Assembly: GCA_045811525.1 (NCBI GenBank)
Contig: JBJMTV010000010.1
Coordinates: 62,001 to 126,000, forward strand
Direction: 5' to 3'
Origin: VAZQ01 sp045811525
GTDB taxonomy: Bacteria; Pseudomonadota; Alphaproteobacteria; Rhizobiales; Xanthobacteraceae
DNA: 64,000 bases
Shown here: positions 52,595-60,770 of the stretch, one piece after another
How the letters are laid out: every line of letters starts with the position of its first letter
Numbering within the stretch: the first letter of the stretch is position 1
The notes under the pieces: generated by a model
Database searches by the model: none
What the model was told of the DNA's origin: nothing
What the model saw: the letters and a program-made list of their open reading frames with translations, nothing else
Translations under genes and position numbers: made by a program

Positions 52595-53224
52595 ATGCCG
52601 AAGGGCTATTGGATTCCCCATCTGGATGTCAGCGACCCCGAAGGCTACAAGGCTTACATCGCCGCCACTCCGCCGGCGCACGAAAAATATGCTGGCCGAG
52701 CTCTGGTGCGCGGCGGGGTCTACGAGGTGCTGGAGGGCCGCGCCCGCTCGCGTAACGTGCTGCGTGAGTTTCCTGATTATGCGACCGCGCTCGCCTGCTA
52801 TCGCTCTCCCAGATATCAGCGTGCGCGCCCATTGCGCCTGCCGCATTCGCAATGCGATTTCGTTGTTGTCGAGGGATATGAGGGCGAGCAACCACAGCAC
52901 GGTGGTGCTGCAGCTCTGCCGGGCCCAAGAGGTTACTGGATTGCGCACATCGATGTGACGGATGCGGAAGGATACAAGGCCTATGTTTCCGCCAATGCGC
53001 TTGCGTTCGGTAAGTTCGGTGCACGCTTTCTGGTGCGCGCCGGCAGGTGCGAGGTGATGGAGGGAAAGGTGCGCGCCCGCACCGTCGTGCTTGAATTTCC
53101 GCAGTATCAGGCGGCGCTCGCCTGCTATCACTCGGCTGAGTATCAGGCTGCAGCGGCCCTTCGCCGCGGGAAGGCCGAGGTCGACCTCGTTGCTGTGCAA
53201 GGCTACGACGGCCCGCAGACATGA
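52595..53224 (+). CDS. Tandem DUF1330 protein
   Basis: A 209-residue protein with two copies of the DUF1330 (dimeric alpha/beta barrel) domain. The first begins PKGYWIPHLDVSDPEGYKAY and the second PRGYWIAHIDVTDAEGYKAY. Each copy ends in ACYxSxxYQ and a VVxGYxG strand. DUF1330 proteins are usually single-domain of about 95 residues. The start at 52595 has GGCAGGAG upstream. The gene lies between pyrF and dapB; its role is unknown. Confidence 0.9.
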   Translation: MPKGYWIPHLDVSDPEGYKAYIAATPPAHEKYAGRALVRGGVYEVLEGRARSRNVLREFPDYATALACYRSPRYQRARPLRLPHSQCDFVVVEGYEGEQPQHGGAAALPGPRGYWIAHIDVTDAEGYKAYVSANALAFGKFGARFLVRAGRCEVMEGKVRARTVVLEFPQYQAALACYHSAEYQAAAALRRGKAEVDLVAVQGYDGPQT

Positions 53225-53301
53225 TGCCTCCGGCACAAGGGGCGGCGCAACGCGAGGAAGCGCGGTTGCAGCACCGGAGCCGAGCGTAGGGAGAGCACCT
53301 G

Positions 53302-54117
53302 ATGAGTGACATGCGGCTCATCGTGGCGGGAGCCGGTGGGCGAATGGGGCGCACGCTCATTCATGCCATTGCAGCGACGGATGGCGTCATCCTTGCCGGT
53401 GCGGTGGACGCACCGGGCTCCGCTGTGATCGGTCGGGATGCAGGCGACCTTGCCGGTCTCGGCAAGAACGGCGTTACCGTGGTCACTGACGTTGCGCCGC
53501 TGCTCGCTCAAGCAGACGGGCTCATAGATTTCACCATCCCCGCAGCGACGCTCGCCTTTGCTGAGCTCGCCGCGCTGCAGGGGGTGCTGCATCTGATTGG
53601 CACGACCGGCATCGACGGCGAGGGGGAGCGGCTGATCGAGGAGGCGGCCAAGCGCACCGTGATCGTCAAGTCCGGAAATTTCAGCATGGGTGTTGTGCTG
53701 CTCGAAGCTTTGGTCAGACGCGTGGCGAGCACGCTGCCCGAGGAGTTCGACATCGAAATTCTCGAAATGCACCACAACAAAAAGATCGACGCGCCCTCCG
53801 GCACCGCGCTGATGCTCGGACGCGCGGCCGCGCGCGGCCGCGGCATCGATCTGCCGCAGCGTTCCATTCGCGGCCGCGATGGAGTGACTGGTGTGCGCTG
53901 CCCCGGCGATATCGGCTTTGCCTCGCTGCGTGGCGGCTCTGTCGTCGGCGATCACTCGGTGATCTTTGCCGGGCCGGCCGAGCGCGTCGAGCTCGTGCAC
54001 AAGGCCGAGGACCGCATGATCTTTGCGCGCGGTGCGCTACGCGCGGCGCTCTGGGCGCGCAACAAGCCCGCGGGCCTCTATTCCATGGACGACGTGCTCG
54101 GGTTGAAAGAATTCTGA
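53302..54117 (+). CDS. dapB: 4-hydroxy-tetrahydrodipicolinate reductase DapB
   Basis: Reduces hydroxytetrahydrodipicolinate in lysine and meso-diaminopimelate synthesis. The 271-residue product has the NAD(P)H loop GAGGRMG at 10-16, KSGNFSMG, and the active-site HHNKKIDAPSGTA near 157-169. Its last 40 bp overlap the convergent gpmI gene. Confidence 0.97.
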   Translation: MSDMRLIVAGAGGRMGRTLIHAIAATDGVILAGAVDAPGSAVIGRDAGDLAGLGKNGVTVVTDVAPLLAQADGLIDFTIPAATLAFAELAALQGVLHLIGTTGIDGEGERLIEEAAKRTVIVKSGNFSMGVVLLEALVRRVASTLPEEFDIEILEMHHNKKIDAPSGTALMLGRAAARGRGIDLPQRSIRGRDGVTGVRCPGDIGFASLRGGSVVGDHSVIFAGPAERVELVHKAEDRMIFARGALRAALWARNKPAGLYSMDDVLGLKEF

Positions 54118-55649
54118 TCGGTCCCACCGGAGCGGTGCAGCAGAGAACGGCCGGTCATCTCCTGCGGCTGCGGCAGATCCATCAGCTCGAGCAAGGTCGG
54201 AGCGACATCCGCGAGGCGGCCGTCGGTCAGGCCGGCATTGCCGCCGCCCAGCAGCAGCAGCGGGACCGGATTGGTCGTATGGGACGTGTGCGGCCCGCCC
54301 GTCTCGGGATCGCGCATCATCTCGCAATTTCCGTGATCGGCCGTGATCAGCAACGCACCACCGGATCGACGGATCGCCTCGGCGATGCGTCCGAGGCCCG
54401 CGTCCACGGCCTCGACCGCCTTGATGGCGGCGGCGAGGCTGCCGGTATGCCCCACCATGTCCGGGTTGGCGTAGTTGAGCACGATGAGGTCGTACTTGCC
54501 GGAAAGGATGGCGCCCACCGCCTTCTCGGTCAGCTCCGGCGCTGACATCTCCGGCTGCAGGTCATAGGTCGCGACCTTGGGTGAGGGCACCATTATGCGG
54601 TCCTCGGCGGGATATTGCGCTTCCTCACCGCCATTGAGGAAATAAGTGACGTGCGGATATTTTTCCGTCTCGGCCATGCGCAGCTGGGTGCGCCCGGCGT
54701 CGGCGACCACCTTGCCCAACACATTCTCCAGCACCTGCGCCGGGAAAATGGTCGCCAGCAATCGGTCAAGCTCCTCGCTGTACTGCGTCATGCCGAGGGC
54801 GGCGGCGAAGCGGATCAGGCGAGGGCGCGGAAAGCCGGCGAAGTTCGGATCGAGCAGCGCCGCCAGGATCTCGCGCACACGGTCGGCGCGGAAGTTGAAG
54901 CACAACAGGCCATCGCCGTCGCGCATACCCGTGTAGCGCCCCACCACTGCCGGCGGTACGAACTCGTCCGTCAGGTTGCGCGCATAGGCGTCCGCGATGA
55001 CCATGCCGGCATCTGCGAAGCGCGGGCCCTCGGCCTCGGCGATTGTCGCATAGGCCCTGGCGACGCGTTCCCAACGCTTGTCCCGGTCCATCGCATAGTA
55101 GCGGCCGCACACGGTGGCGATCGGAACAGTGTCCGGCAAAGCGGCGCGCAAGCGCGCGATATCCTCGCCGGCCGATCGCGGCGGCGTGTCACGACCGTCA
55201 GTGAAGGCATGCAGCACCGCGGCCACGCCGGCGTCACTGATAATGCGCGCCAGTGCCGCCGCATGATCCTGATGCGAGTGCACGCCCCCTGGCGAGGCAA
55301 GGCCGATGAGGTGACAAGTACCGCCGGACTGGCGCAGCCGCTCGAGCAGCGCGGCAAGCGCCGGTGAGCGGCTGATCTCTCCGCTGGCAACGGCATCATT
55401 GATGCGCGGCAGATCCTGCATCACCAGCCGGCCGGCGCCAATGTTCAAGTGTCCCACCTCGGAGTTGCCCATCTGTCCTGCGGGCAGTCCGACGTCCTTT
55501 CCGCAGGTGGCGAGGAAGGCGTGCGGACAGGTGGCCCAAAGGTGCTCGAAGGTTGGGGTGCGGGCGAGGCGTACCGCGTTGTCCGCGCTGTCCTCGCGCC
55601 AGCCCCAACCGTCCAGCACCACCAACATGACCGGACGGCGCTTCTGCAT
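54078..55649 (-). CDS. gpmI: 2,3-bisphosphoglycerate-independent phosphoglycerate mutase GpmI
   Basis: Manganese-dependent glycolytic enzyme interconverting 2- and 3-phosphoglycerate. The 523-residue product has VVLDGWGWRED, the nucleophile Ser63 in GQMGNSEVGH, FTDGRDTPP and ITADHGNCE with metal residues. It extends about 15 residues past the usual end, into the dapB 3' end on the other strand. The ATG is at 55649. Confidence 0.96.
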   Translation of the reverse strand: MQKRRPVMLVVLDGWGWREDSADNAVRLARTPTFEHLWATCPHAFLATCGKDVGLPAGQMGNSEVGHLNIGAGRLVMQDLPRINDAVASGEISRSPALAALLERLRQSGGTCHLIGLASPGGVHSHQDHAAALARIISDAGVAAVLHAFTDGRDTPPRSAGEDIARLRAALPDTVPIATVCGRYYAMDRDKRWERVARAYATIAEAEGPRFADAGMVIADAYARNLTDEFVPPAVVGRYTGMRDGDGLLCFNFRADRVREILAALLDPNFAGFPRPRLIRFAAALGMTQYSEELDRLLATIFPAQVLENVLGKVVADAGRTQLRMAETEKYPHVTYFLNGGEEAQYPAEDRIMVPSPKVATYDLQPEMSAPELTEKAVGAILSGKYDLIVLNYANPDMVGHTGSLAAAIKAVEAVDAGLGRIAEAIRRSGGALLITADHGNCEMMRDPETGGPHTSHTTNPVPLLLLGGGNAGLTDGRLADVAPTLLELMDLPQPQEMTGRSLLHRSGGTDQNSFNPSTSSME

Positions 55650-55731
55650 TGTGATCCTGGCTGACGTCGGACTGCGCGGGGCTAATCGCTACGTGCTACG
55701 GCCACATTTCGCAGCGCGCAAGACCGAAGCC

Positions 55732-55822
55732 GGTAGGGCGGATTAGCGCAGCGTAATCCGCCACCTAACCCCTTAACCCCGAGCGGCGGGTTACGGCGCA
55801 AGCGCGCCTAACCCGCCCTACC
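55732..55822. repeat. REP-like palindromic doublet
   Basis: Two imperfect palindromes of about 30-37 bp lie head to head. The left unit runs GTAGGGCGGATTA...TAATCCGCC (55733-55762) and the right unit GGCGGGTTA...TAACCCGCCCTAC (55785-55821). GTAGGG and CCCTAC form the outer inverted ends. Similar extragenic palindromes are common in Proteobacteria and are often linked to RAYT transposases. No such gene is in the window. Confidence 0.7.
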
Positions 55823-55926
55823 CACTGTAGCTTCCAAGTCACAGGTCGAGATCTTCCGCGCGGAAGTGCTCGCGTAAGGCGCGGCGCTGGCCAGGAGTGC
55901 CTAAACTTACGCCCATCATTTCGGCC

Positions 55927-57012
55927 ATGGCTTCGGGGAAGGGGGAGGCTGGATTGAGGGCACACGTCACCGCCAGTGTCCTTGCGGTGCTTGCGGCTGC
56001 GGCATCGACGCCCGGGGCGCGGGCAAGCGTCGAGCGTCCTCCGCAATTCGTCGTCATGGCGTTCGACAACTGCACCGAGCTCGAGCGCTGGCACGAGCTG
56101 AGCGACTTCGCCGCCGAGCTGAACCAGGATGGCGACCGGCTGCACTTCACGTTCTTCGTGAGCGGTGTCAATTTCATCGCCGATGCGAGCCGCAGAACGT
56201 ACCAGGGGCCGAACCAGAGCCGCGGTGCGTCACGCATCGGCTTCGGCGGCACGGCCGAGCAGGTGCGCAAGCGTGTCGGCTACGTGAACGCCTTGCAGCG
56301 CAGTGGACACGAGATCGCCTCGCATGCAGTCGGTCACTTTGACGGCGGCGGCTGGAGCGGCGGCGATTGGGACAAGGAGCTGCACGCGTTCAGCGAAAGC
56401 ATGAAGAACGTCGGCACCAATAACGGGTTGCCGGATGTGAAGCTTGCCTTCGGCGCGCAAGAGATCACCGGCTTCCGCGCGCCTTACCTCGCCAAGAATG
56501 AAAGCCTCTATGGCGCGCTGCGAACGAACGGGTTTCGTTATGACGCCAGCGGTGTGGCGGCCGCAGACGCTTGGCCCGAGCGAATTGCCGGAATTTGGCG
56601 CTTCAACCTGGCGATGCTGCGCATTGCCGGCTCCGGCAAGAGCACGCTGTCCATGGATTATAATTTCTTTGTCGCCCACTCCGGCGCCATCGAGGATCCG
56701 CGCCGTCATGAGATCGCCCGTGAGCAGATGCTGCAAACCTATATCAAGTATTTCAAGGCGAGCTATGGCGGCAACCGTGCCCCGCTTCATATCGGGCACC
56801 ATTTTTCATTAATGCAGGGTGGTGCCTACAACGACGCGCTCAAGGCTTTCGCCCGTGCGGTGTGCAGCCTGCCGGAGGTGCGCTGCGTCAGCTATGCCGA
56901 GCTCGCCGACTTCATGGACCGGCAGAGTGCTGGCACGCTGGCTGCATTTCGCAAGGGTGACTTTGCCCGCGTTGCAACTCCCGTCGTGAATCTGGCGGAA
57001 GCGCGTCGCTGA
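55927..57012 (+). CDS. Polysaccharide deacetylase family protein (NodB-like, divergent)
   Basis: An exported protein of 361 residues, counted from the ATG at 55927; a GTG at 55897 would add ten residues. A signal peptide ends near ARAS. NodB-type motifs: VVMAFDNCTE (second Asp of TFDD replaced by Asn), HEIASHAVGHFDG, GFRAPYLAKNE and LHIGHHFS. So the metal site is altered but most of the active site is present. It may deacetylate peptidoglycan or another glycan. Neighbours give no further clue. Confidence 0.8.
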   Translation: MASGKGEAGLRAHVTASVLAVLAAAASTPGARASVERPPQFVVMAFDNCTELERWHELSDFAAELNQDGDRLHFTFFVSGVNFIADASRRTYQGPNQSRGASRIGFGGTAEQVRKRVGYVNALQRSGHEIASHAVGHFDGGGWSGGDWDKELHAFSESMKNVGTNNGLPDVKLAFGAQEITGFRAPYLAKNESLYGALRTNGFRYDASGVAAADAWPERIAGIWRFNLAMLRIAGSGKSTLSMDYNFFVAHSGAIEDPRRHEIAREQMLQTYIKYFKASYGGNRAPLHIGHHFSLMQGGAYNDALKAFARAVCSLPEVRCVSYAELADFMDRQSAGTLAAFRKGDFARVATPVVNLAEARR

Positions 57013-57014
57013 AT

Positions 57015-57923
57015 TTAGCCAGCAGGGGCCGAGCCAGCGACGCGTGCAGCCTCCCAGCCGAGCATGGCCCGCTTGCGTGTGAGGCCCCAGTGGTAGCCCG
57101 TGAGGTTACCGTTCTTGCCGAGCGCGCGATGGCATGGGACCACGAAGGAGATCGGGTTTCGGCCGACGGCGGCGCCGACCGCGCGGGCGGCCTTCGGCGC
57201 GCGAATGCTCGTGGCAATGTCGGAATAGGTCACGGCGCGTCCCATGGGCACCTTGAGGAGTGTCTGCCACACTCGGACCTCGAAATCGCTGCCGATGAGC
57301 ACGAGCCGTAGTGGCTCCTCCGGTTGCCACAGCGCGCTATCGAAGATGCGTCTGACCAGCGACTCGGTGCGCGCGCTATTCTCGCGCACTTCAGCCTGAG
57401 GCCAGCGCCGGCACATGTCGGCGAGTGCGATCTGCTCCTCGCCGGCATCGGCAAAAGCAAGTCCGGCAATACCGCGCTCCGTGGCAATGACCAGGGCAGT
57501 GCCGAACGGCGAGGGGTGAAAGCCGTACCACATGGTGAGACCGGCGCCGCCCGACTTCCACTCGCCTGGCGACATAGCCTCGTGCGTGACGAAGAGGTCG
57601 TGCAGCCGGCCCGGGCCGGACAGACCGAGCTCGAAGCTTGCGTCCAGCACGCTCGCCGAATCCCGCAGCAGCTGGCGCGCATGATCGAGTGTGAGTGCCT
57701 GCAAGAATGCTTTGGGTGTAATGCCGGCCCAGCGACGGAAGAGGTGGTGCAGCTCGCTTGCGGTTACCCCCGCTGCGGCTGCAACGGCCTCGACGTCGGG
57801 CTGGGCGCGCCACGATTGCGACAGGTAGGCGAGGGCACGCCGCACGGTATCGTAGTCGGCAGCAGCGCTGTGGAGCGGCTCGAGGTCGGGAACGCGGTCG
57901 GGTGAGAGCATGGTGGCCTCCAT
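57015..57923 (-). CDS. AraC-type HTH / O6-alkylguanine-DNA alkyltransferase fusion (Ada-like)
   Basis: A 302-residue protein. Residues about 25-122 are an AraC-type helix-turn-helix (AAGVTASELHHLFRRWAGIT, KAFLQALTLDHARQLL). Residues 130-290 are an alkyltransferase with the acceptor Cys264 in VVPCHRALG. The zinc-bearing methyl-phosphotriester domain of true Ada is missing, so it cannot sense alkylation that way. The start at 57923 is an ATG. It converges on the deacetylase gene. Confidence 0.93.
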   Translation of the reverse strand: MEATMLSPDRVPDLEPLHSAAADYDTVRRALAYLSQSWRAQPDVEAVAAAAGVTASELHHLFRRWAGITPKAFLQALTLDHARQLLRDSASVLDASFELGLSGPGRLHDLFVTHEAMSPGEWKSGGAGLTMWYGFHPSPFGTALVIATERGIAGLAFADAGEEQIALADMCRRWPQAEVRENSARTESLVRRIFDSALWQPEEPLRLVLIGSDFEVRVWQTLLKVPMGRAVTYSDIATSIRAPKAARAVGAAVGRNPISFVVPCHRALGKNGNLTGYHWGLTRKRAMLGWEAARVAGSAPAG

Positions 57924-57980
57924 CGGTCGCTCTCCATTAGGCCGCTCGCATCGGCTCGCCCACCCGTTTTCTGACGGCGA

Positions 57981-58493
57981 TTACGACAGCACTGTGCGGG
58001 TGGGACCGCGCTTCGCCTCGCCCAGGGCAGCCGAGAGCGCTGTGGCGAAGCTTTCCTTTTCCTGCGGTCCCAGGCAGAGCGCGATGGCCAACCGCTGCCC
58101 GCGCGAGACCAGGAACAGCCGCTCGATGCCGAAATCGGGATGGGTGACGCGGTCGAGCCGCACCCAGAGCGGATTGAGTGTCCATTCATTGATGCGGCCG
58201 TGGTGGCTCACCTGACGCACATTGAGCGCAGAAGGAGTGACGGTGACCTCCTCGTACGCCCGCGCCGAACGGTAGTTGAGCCGGAATGCCCAATAGACCA
58301 GCAGCACATCGAGCCCGCAGAACCCGAATACGGGCCACGCTCCGGCCATCACGAACACCATGCCGGTGATGAAGCTGATCACCGACAAAACCACCATGAA
58401 CACCAGAAAGCCGTTCGGACCGAGCGACCGATGCGGCGTCAGTACGGCCGAAAAGATCGTGGGTTCTCCGGCGGCATCGTTGTTGGTTGCCAT
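57981..58493 (-). CDS. DUF2244 membrane protein
   Basis: A 170-residue protein with two hydrophobic segments (about 29-67) and the DUF2244 sequence TPHRSLGPNGFLVFM, RSARAYEEVTVTPSALNV and NPLWVRLDRV. Position divergent from nth is common in alphaproteobacteria. The start is an ATG at 58493, 21 bp from nth. The role is unknown. Confidence 0.9.
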   Translation of the reverse strand: MATNNDAAGEPTIFSAVLTPHRSLGPNGFLVFMVVLSVISFITGMVFVMAGAWPVFGFCGLDVLLVYWAFRLNYRSARAYEEVTVTPSALNVRQVSHHGRINEWTLNPLWVRLDRVTHPDFGIERLFLVSRGQRLAIALCLGPQEKESFATALSAALGEAKRGPTRTVLS

Positions 58494-58514
58494 GTTGCCC
58501 AGTATAGGGTGACC

Positions 58515-59426
58515 ATGCCCCGCAAGACACTCCGCAATAACACGCTCCGCGGCAAGACCGCGCGAAGCAAGGCCGTGCGAGGCAAGACGGTCCCCGGCAA
58601 GACAGTCCCCACCAAGACACTCCGTAGTACGGTCCGTCGCGCTGGCCGCGACGTCGCGCTGGCAACCGCACAGGGGTTACGCCGCGCACGAGCCGGGGCG
58701 GCTGCAAAGGTCAAAGCGCCGGGCAAGCAAATCGCCGCTGATACCAAGGCGGCGGCCGCCGCGCTGCCGCAGTGGACGAGCGCGGAAATCGAGGAGGCGT
58801 TCCGCCGGTTTGAGGCGGCCAACCCGCAGCCTGAAACCGAGCTCAAGCATCTCAACCCATTCACGTTGCTGGTCGCCGTGGTGCTGTCCGCGCAGGCCAC
58901 TGATGCCGGCGTCAACCGTGCGACCCCCGCTCTGTTTGCGGCCGCCGATACACCGGAAAAGATGGTCGCGCTCGGTGAGGAACGCGTGCGCGAGATGATC
59001 AAGACGATTGGTCTCTTCCGCACCAAGGCAAAAAACGTGATCGCGCTCTCGCAAAAGCTTGCGGCCGAGCATGGCGGGAAAGTGCCGAGCACGCGCGAGG
59101 CGCTGGAGGCGCTGCCCGGGGTGGGCCGAAAGACTGCGAACGTGGTGCTCAACGTCGCCTTCGGACAGCTGACCATTGCCGTGGATACCCACATCTTCCG
59201 AGTTGGCAACCGCACTGGTCTTGCCGTGGGCAAAACGCCATTCGACGTAGAAATGAAGCTCGAGCAGGTGGTCCCGGAGCATTACAAGCGCTACGCGCAC
59301 CACTGGCTCATCCTGCATGGCCGCTATATCTGCGTGGCGCGCCGGCCGTTGTGCGAGAGGTGCATCATCGCCGACCTGTGCAAGTGGCCGGGCAAAACCG
59401 CGCAGCCGAGCCTCGCTCCCGTTTGA
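58515..59426 (+). CDS. nth: Endonuclease III (Nth) with a repetitive basic N-terminal extension
   Basis: DNA glycosylase/AP lyase for oxidised pyrimidines. The core (about 85-303) has HhH GVGRKTANV with Lys206, catalytic Asp224 (VDTHIFRVG) and four cluster cysteines Cys273, Cys280, Cys283, Cys289. E. coli Nth has 211 residues; here 303. The extra N-terminus (1-85) is Lys/Arg-rich and repetitive (GKT, KTLR and GKTVP units). The start at 58515 is the only one close to the divergent gene. Confidence 0.94.
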   Translation: MPRKTLRNNTLRGKTARSKAVRGKTVPGKTVPTKTLRSTVRRAGRDVALATAQGLRRARAGAAAKVKAPGKQIAADTKAAAAALPQWTSAEIEEAFRRFEAANPQPETELKHLNPFTLLVAVVLSAQATDAGVNRATPALFAAADTPEKMVALGEERVREMIKTIGLFRTKAKNVIALSQKLAAEHGGKVPSTREALEALPGVGRKTANVVLNVAFGQLTIAVDTHIFRVGNRTGLAVGKTPFDVEMKLEQVVPEHYKRYAHHWLILHGRYICVARRPLCERCIIADLCKWPGKTAQPSLAPV

Positions 59427-59511
59427 GCCCGAAGCTCGCATCTGGCGAGGTCGGCGGTGCGTCAATCGAAAGTCGCAATCAAACAGCGTTCTATAGCGGG
59501 GCGGTGCGCAA

Positions 59512-60654
59512 TCAATTTGTACGGGTAGACGCCGTCGCCGGCCTCCGCCGCATACCGCGCCCCGTCCCGTTGGCAATCCGTCCATTCGCCGGGAGCGTTG
59601 GCATCGGGCACGGCGGCAACGCTGACCCGTTGGCAACCGGCTTCGGCTGTCTTCCCTCGATCGCCCGATCACCGGCCTGCGGCGTGAAAACCTTCAAGGA
59701 GAAGTAGTCGATGGTGGCGCGCAGCCCCTTGTCGAGCGCGATGCGCGGCTCCCATCCCAGCACGGAGCGGGCGCAGGCGATGACCGGCCGGCGCCGCTTG
59801 GGGTCGTCGGCAGGAAGCGGATAATGCTGGATTGGTGACGACGAGCCGGTCTGCTCAACGATCAGGCGCGCGATCTCGTTGACCGGCCGTTCGTCCGGGT
59901 TGCCGAGATTGACCGGGCCGGTCACCTCATCATCGCTCTCCATCAACAGCTGAAGCCCTTCGAGCAAATCCTCGATGAAGCAGAACGAGCGCGTCTGCGA
60001 GCCGTCGCCATAGACGGTGATCGGCTCGCCCTTGAGGGCCTGGACAATAAAATTGGAGATGATGCGCCCGTCGTTCTCCAACATGCGCGGACCATAAGTA
60101 TTGAAAATGCGGGCGACCTTTATCGGCACCCGATAGGTGCGGTGATAATCGAAGTAGAGGGTCTCGGCTGCGCGCTTGCCTTCGTCGTAGCAGGCGCGTG
60201 GGCCAATTGGATTGACATGGCCCACGTAACGCTCCGGCTGCGGATGCAGCTCCGGATCGCCGTACACTTCGCTGGTCGAGGCCTGCAGCGCGCGCGCATT
60301 CTTCTGGCGTGCCAATTCCAACACGTTGATGGCACCGAGAAAGCACGTGCGCAACGTGCCGATGGGATCGCGCTGGTAATGCCGCGGCGAGGCCGGGCAG
60401 GCGAGATTGTAGATGCGGTGGATGGGACCGCGAATATTGAGCGGCTCGCGCACATCGTGCTCGAGAAATGAAAAGCCGGGATGGTTGAGCAGTGGCCGGA
60501 TGTTGTCGAAGGTGCCAGTAAACAGGTTGTCGACGCAGAATACGCGGTGTCCCTGCTGAATCAGGCGGTCGCACAGATGCGAGCCGATGAAGCCGGCGCC
60601 TCCCGTTACCACGATGTTGAGCTTACGAGGAGGGCCGTGCATCCCGAACTCCAT
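59512..60654 (-). CDS. UDP-glucuronate decarboxylase-like SDR (UXS)
   Basis: NAD-dependent extended SDR closest to UDP-xylose synthases, which convert UDP-glucuronate to UDP-xylose. The 380-residue product has VVTGGAGFIGSH (GGAGFIG 18-24), the active-site pair Tyr156 and Lys160 (YDEGK), FNTYGPRM and YGDGSQTRSFCF. The last 60 residues are low complexity and not part of the usual fold. It ends the glycosyltransferase cluster. A start at the ATG 60642 is also possible. Confidence 0.9.
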   Translation of the reverse strand: MEFGMHGPPRKLNIVVTGGAGFIGSHLCDRLIQQGHRVFCVDNLFTGTFDNIRPLLNHPGFSFLEHDVREPLNIRGPIHRIYNLACPASPRHYQRDPIGTLRTCFLGAINVLELARQKNARALQASTSEVYGDPELHPQPERYVGHVNPIGPRACYDEGKRAAETLYFDYHRTYRVPIKVARIFNTYGPRMLENDGRIISNFIVQALKGEPITVYGDGSQTRSFCFIEDLLEGLQLLMESDDEVTGPVNLGNPDERPVNEIARLIVEQTGSSSPIQHYPLPADDPKRRRPVIACARSVLGWEPRIALDKGLRATIDYFSLKVFTPQAGDRAIEGRQPKPVANGSALPPCPMPTLPANGRIANGTGRGMRRRPATASTRTN

Positions 60655-60770
60655 TCAGCGCATCTCACCCTCACCGCCGCATCTGCACCGTGAAGGTACA
60701 AACGTTTGGTGATCGCCCTGGTTCCGATCGGGTGTCCGGCGGAAGGCTCGAGGTCATGACGCGTACGACA

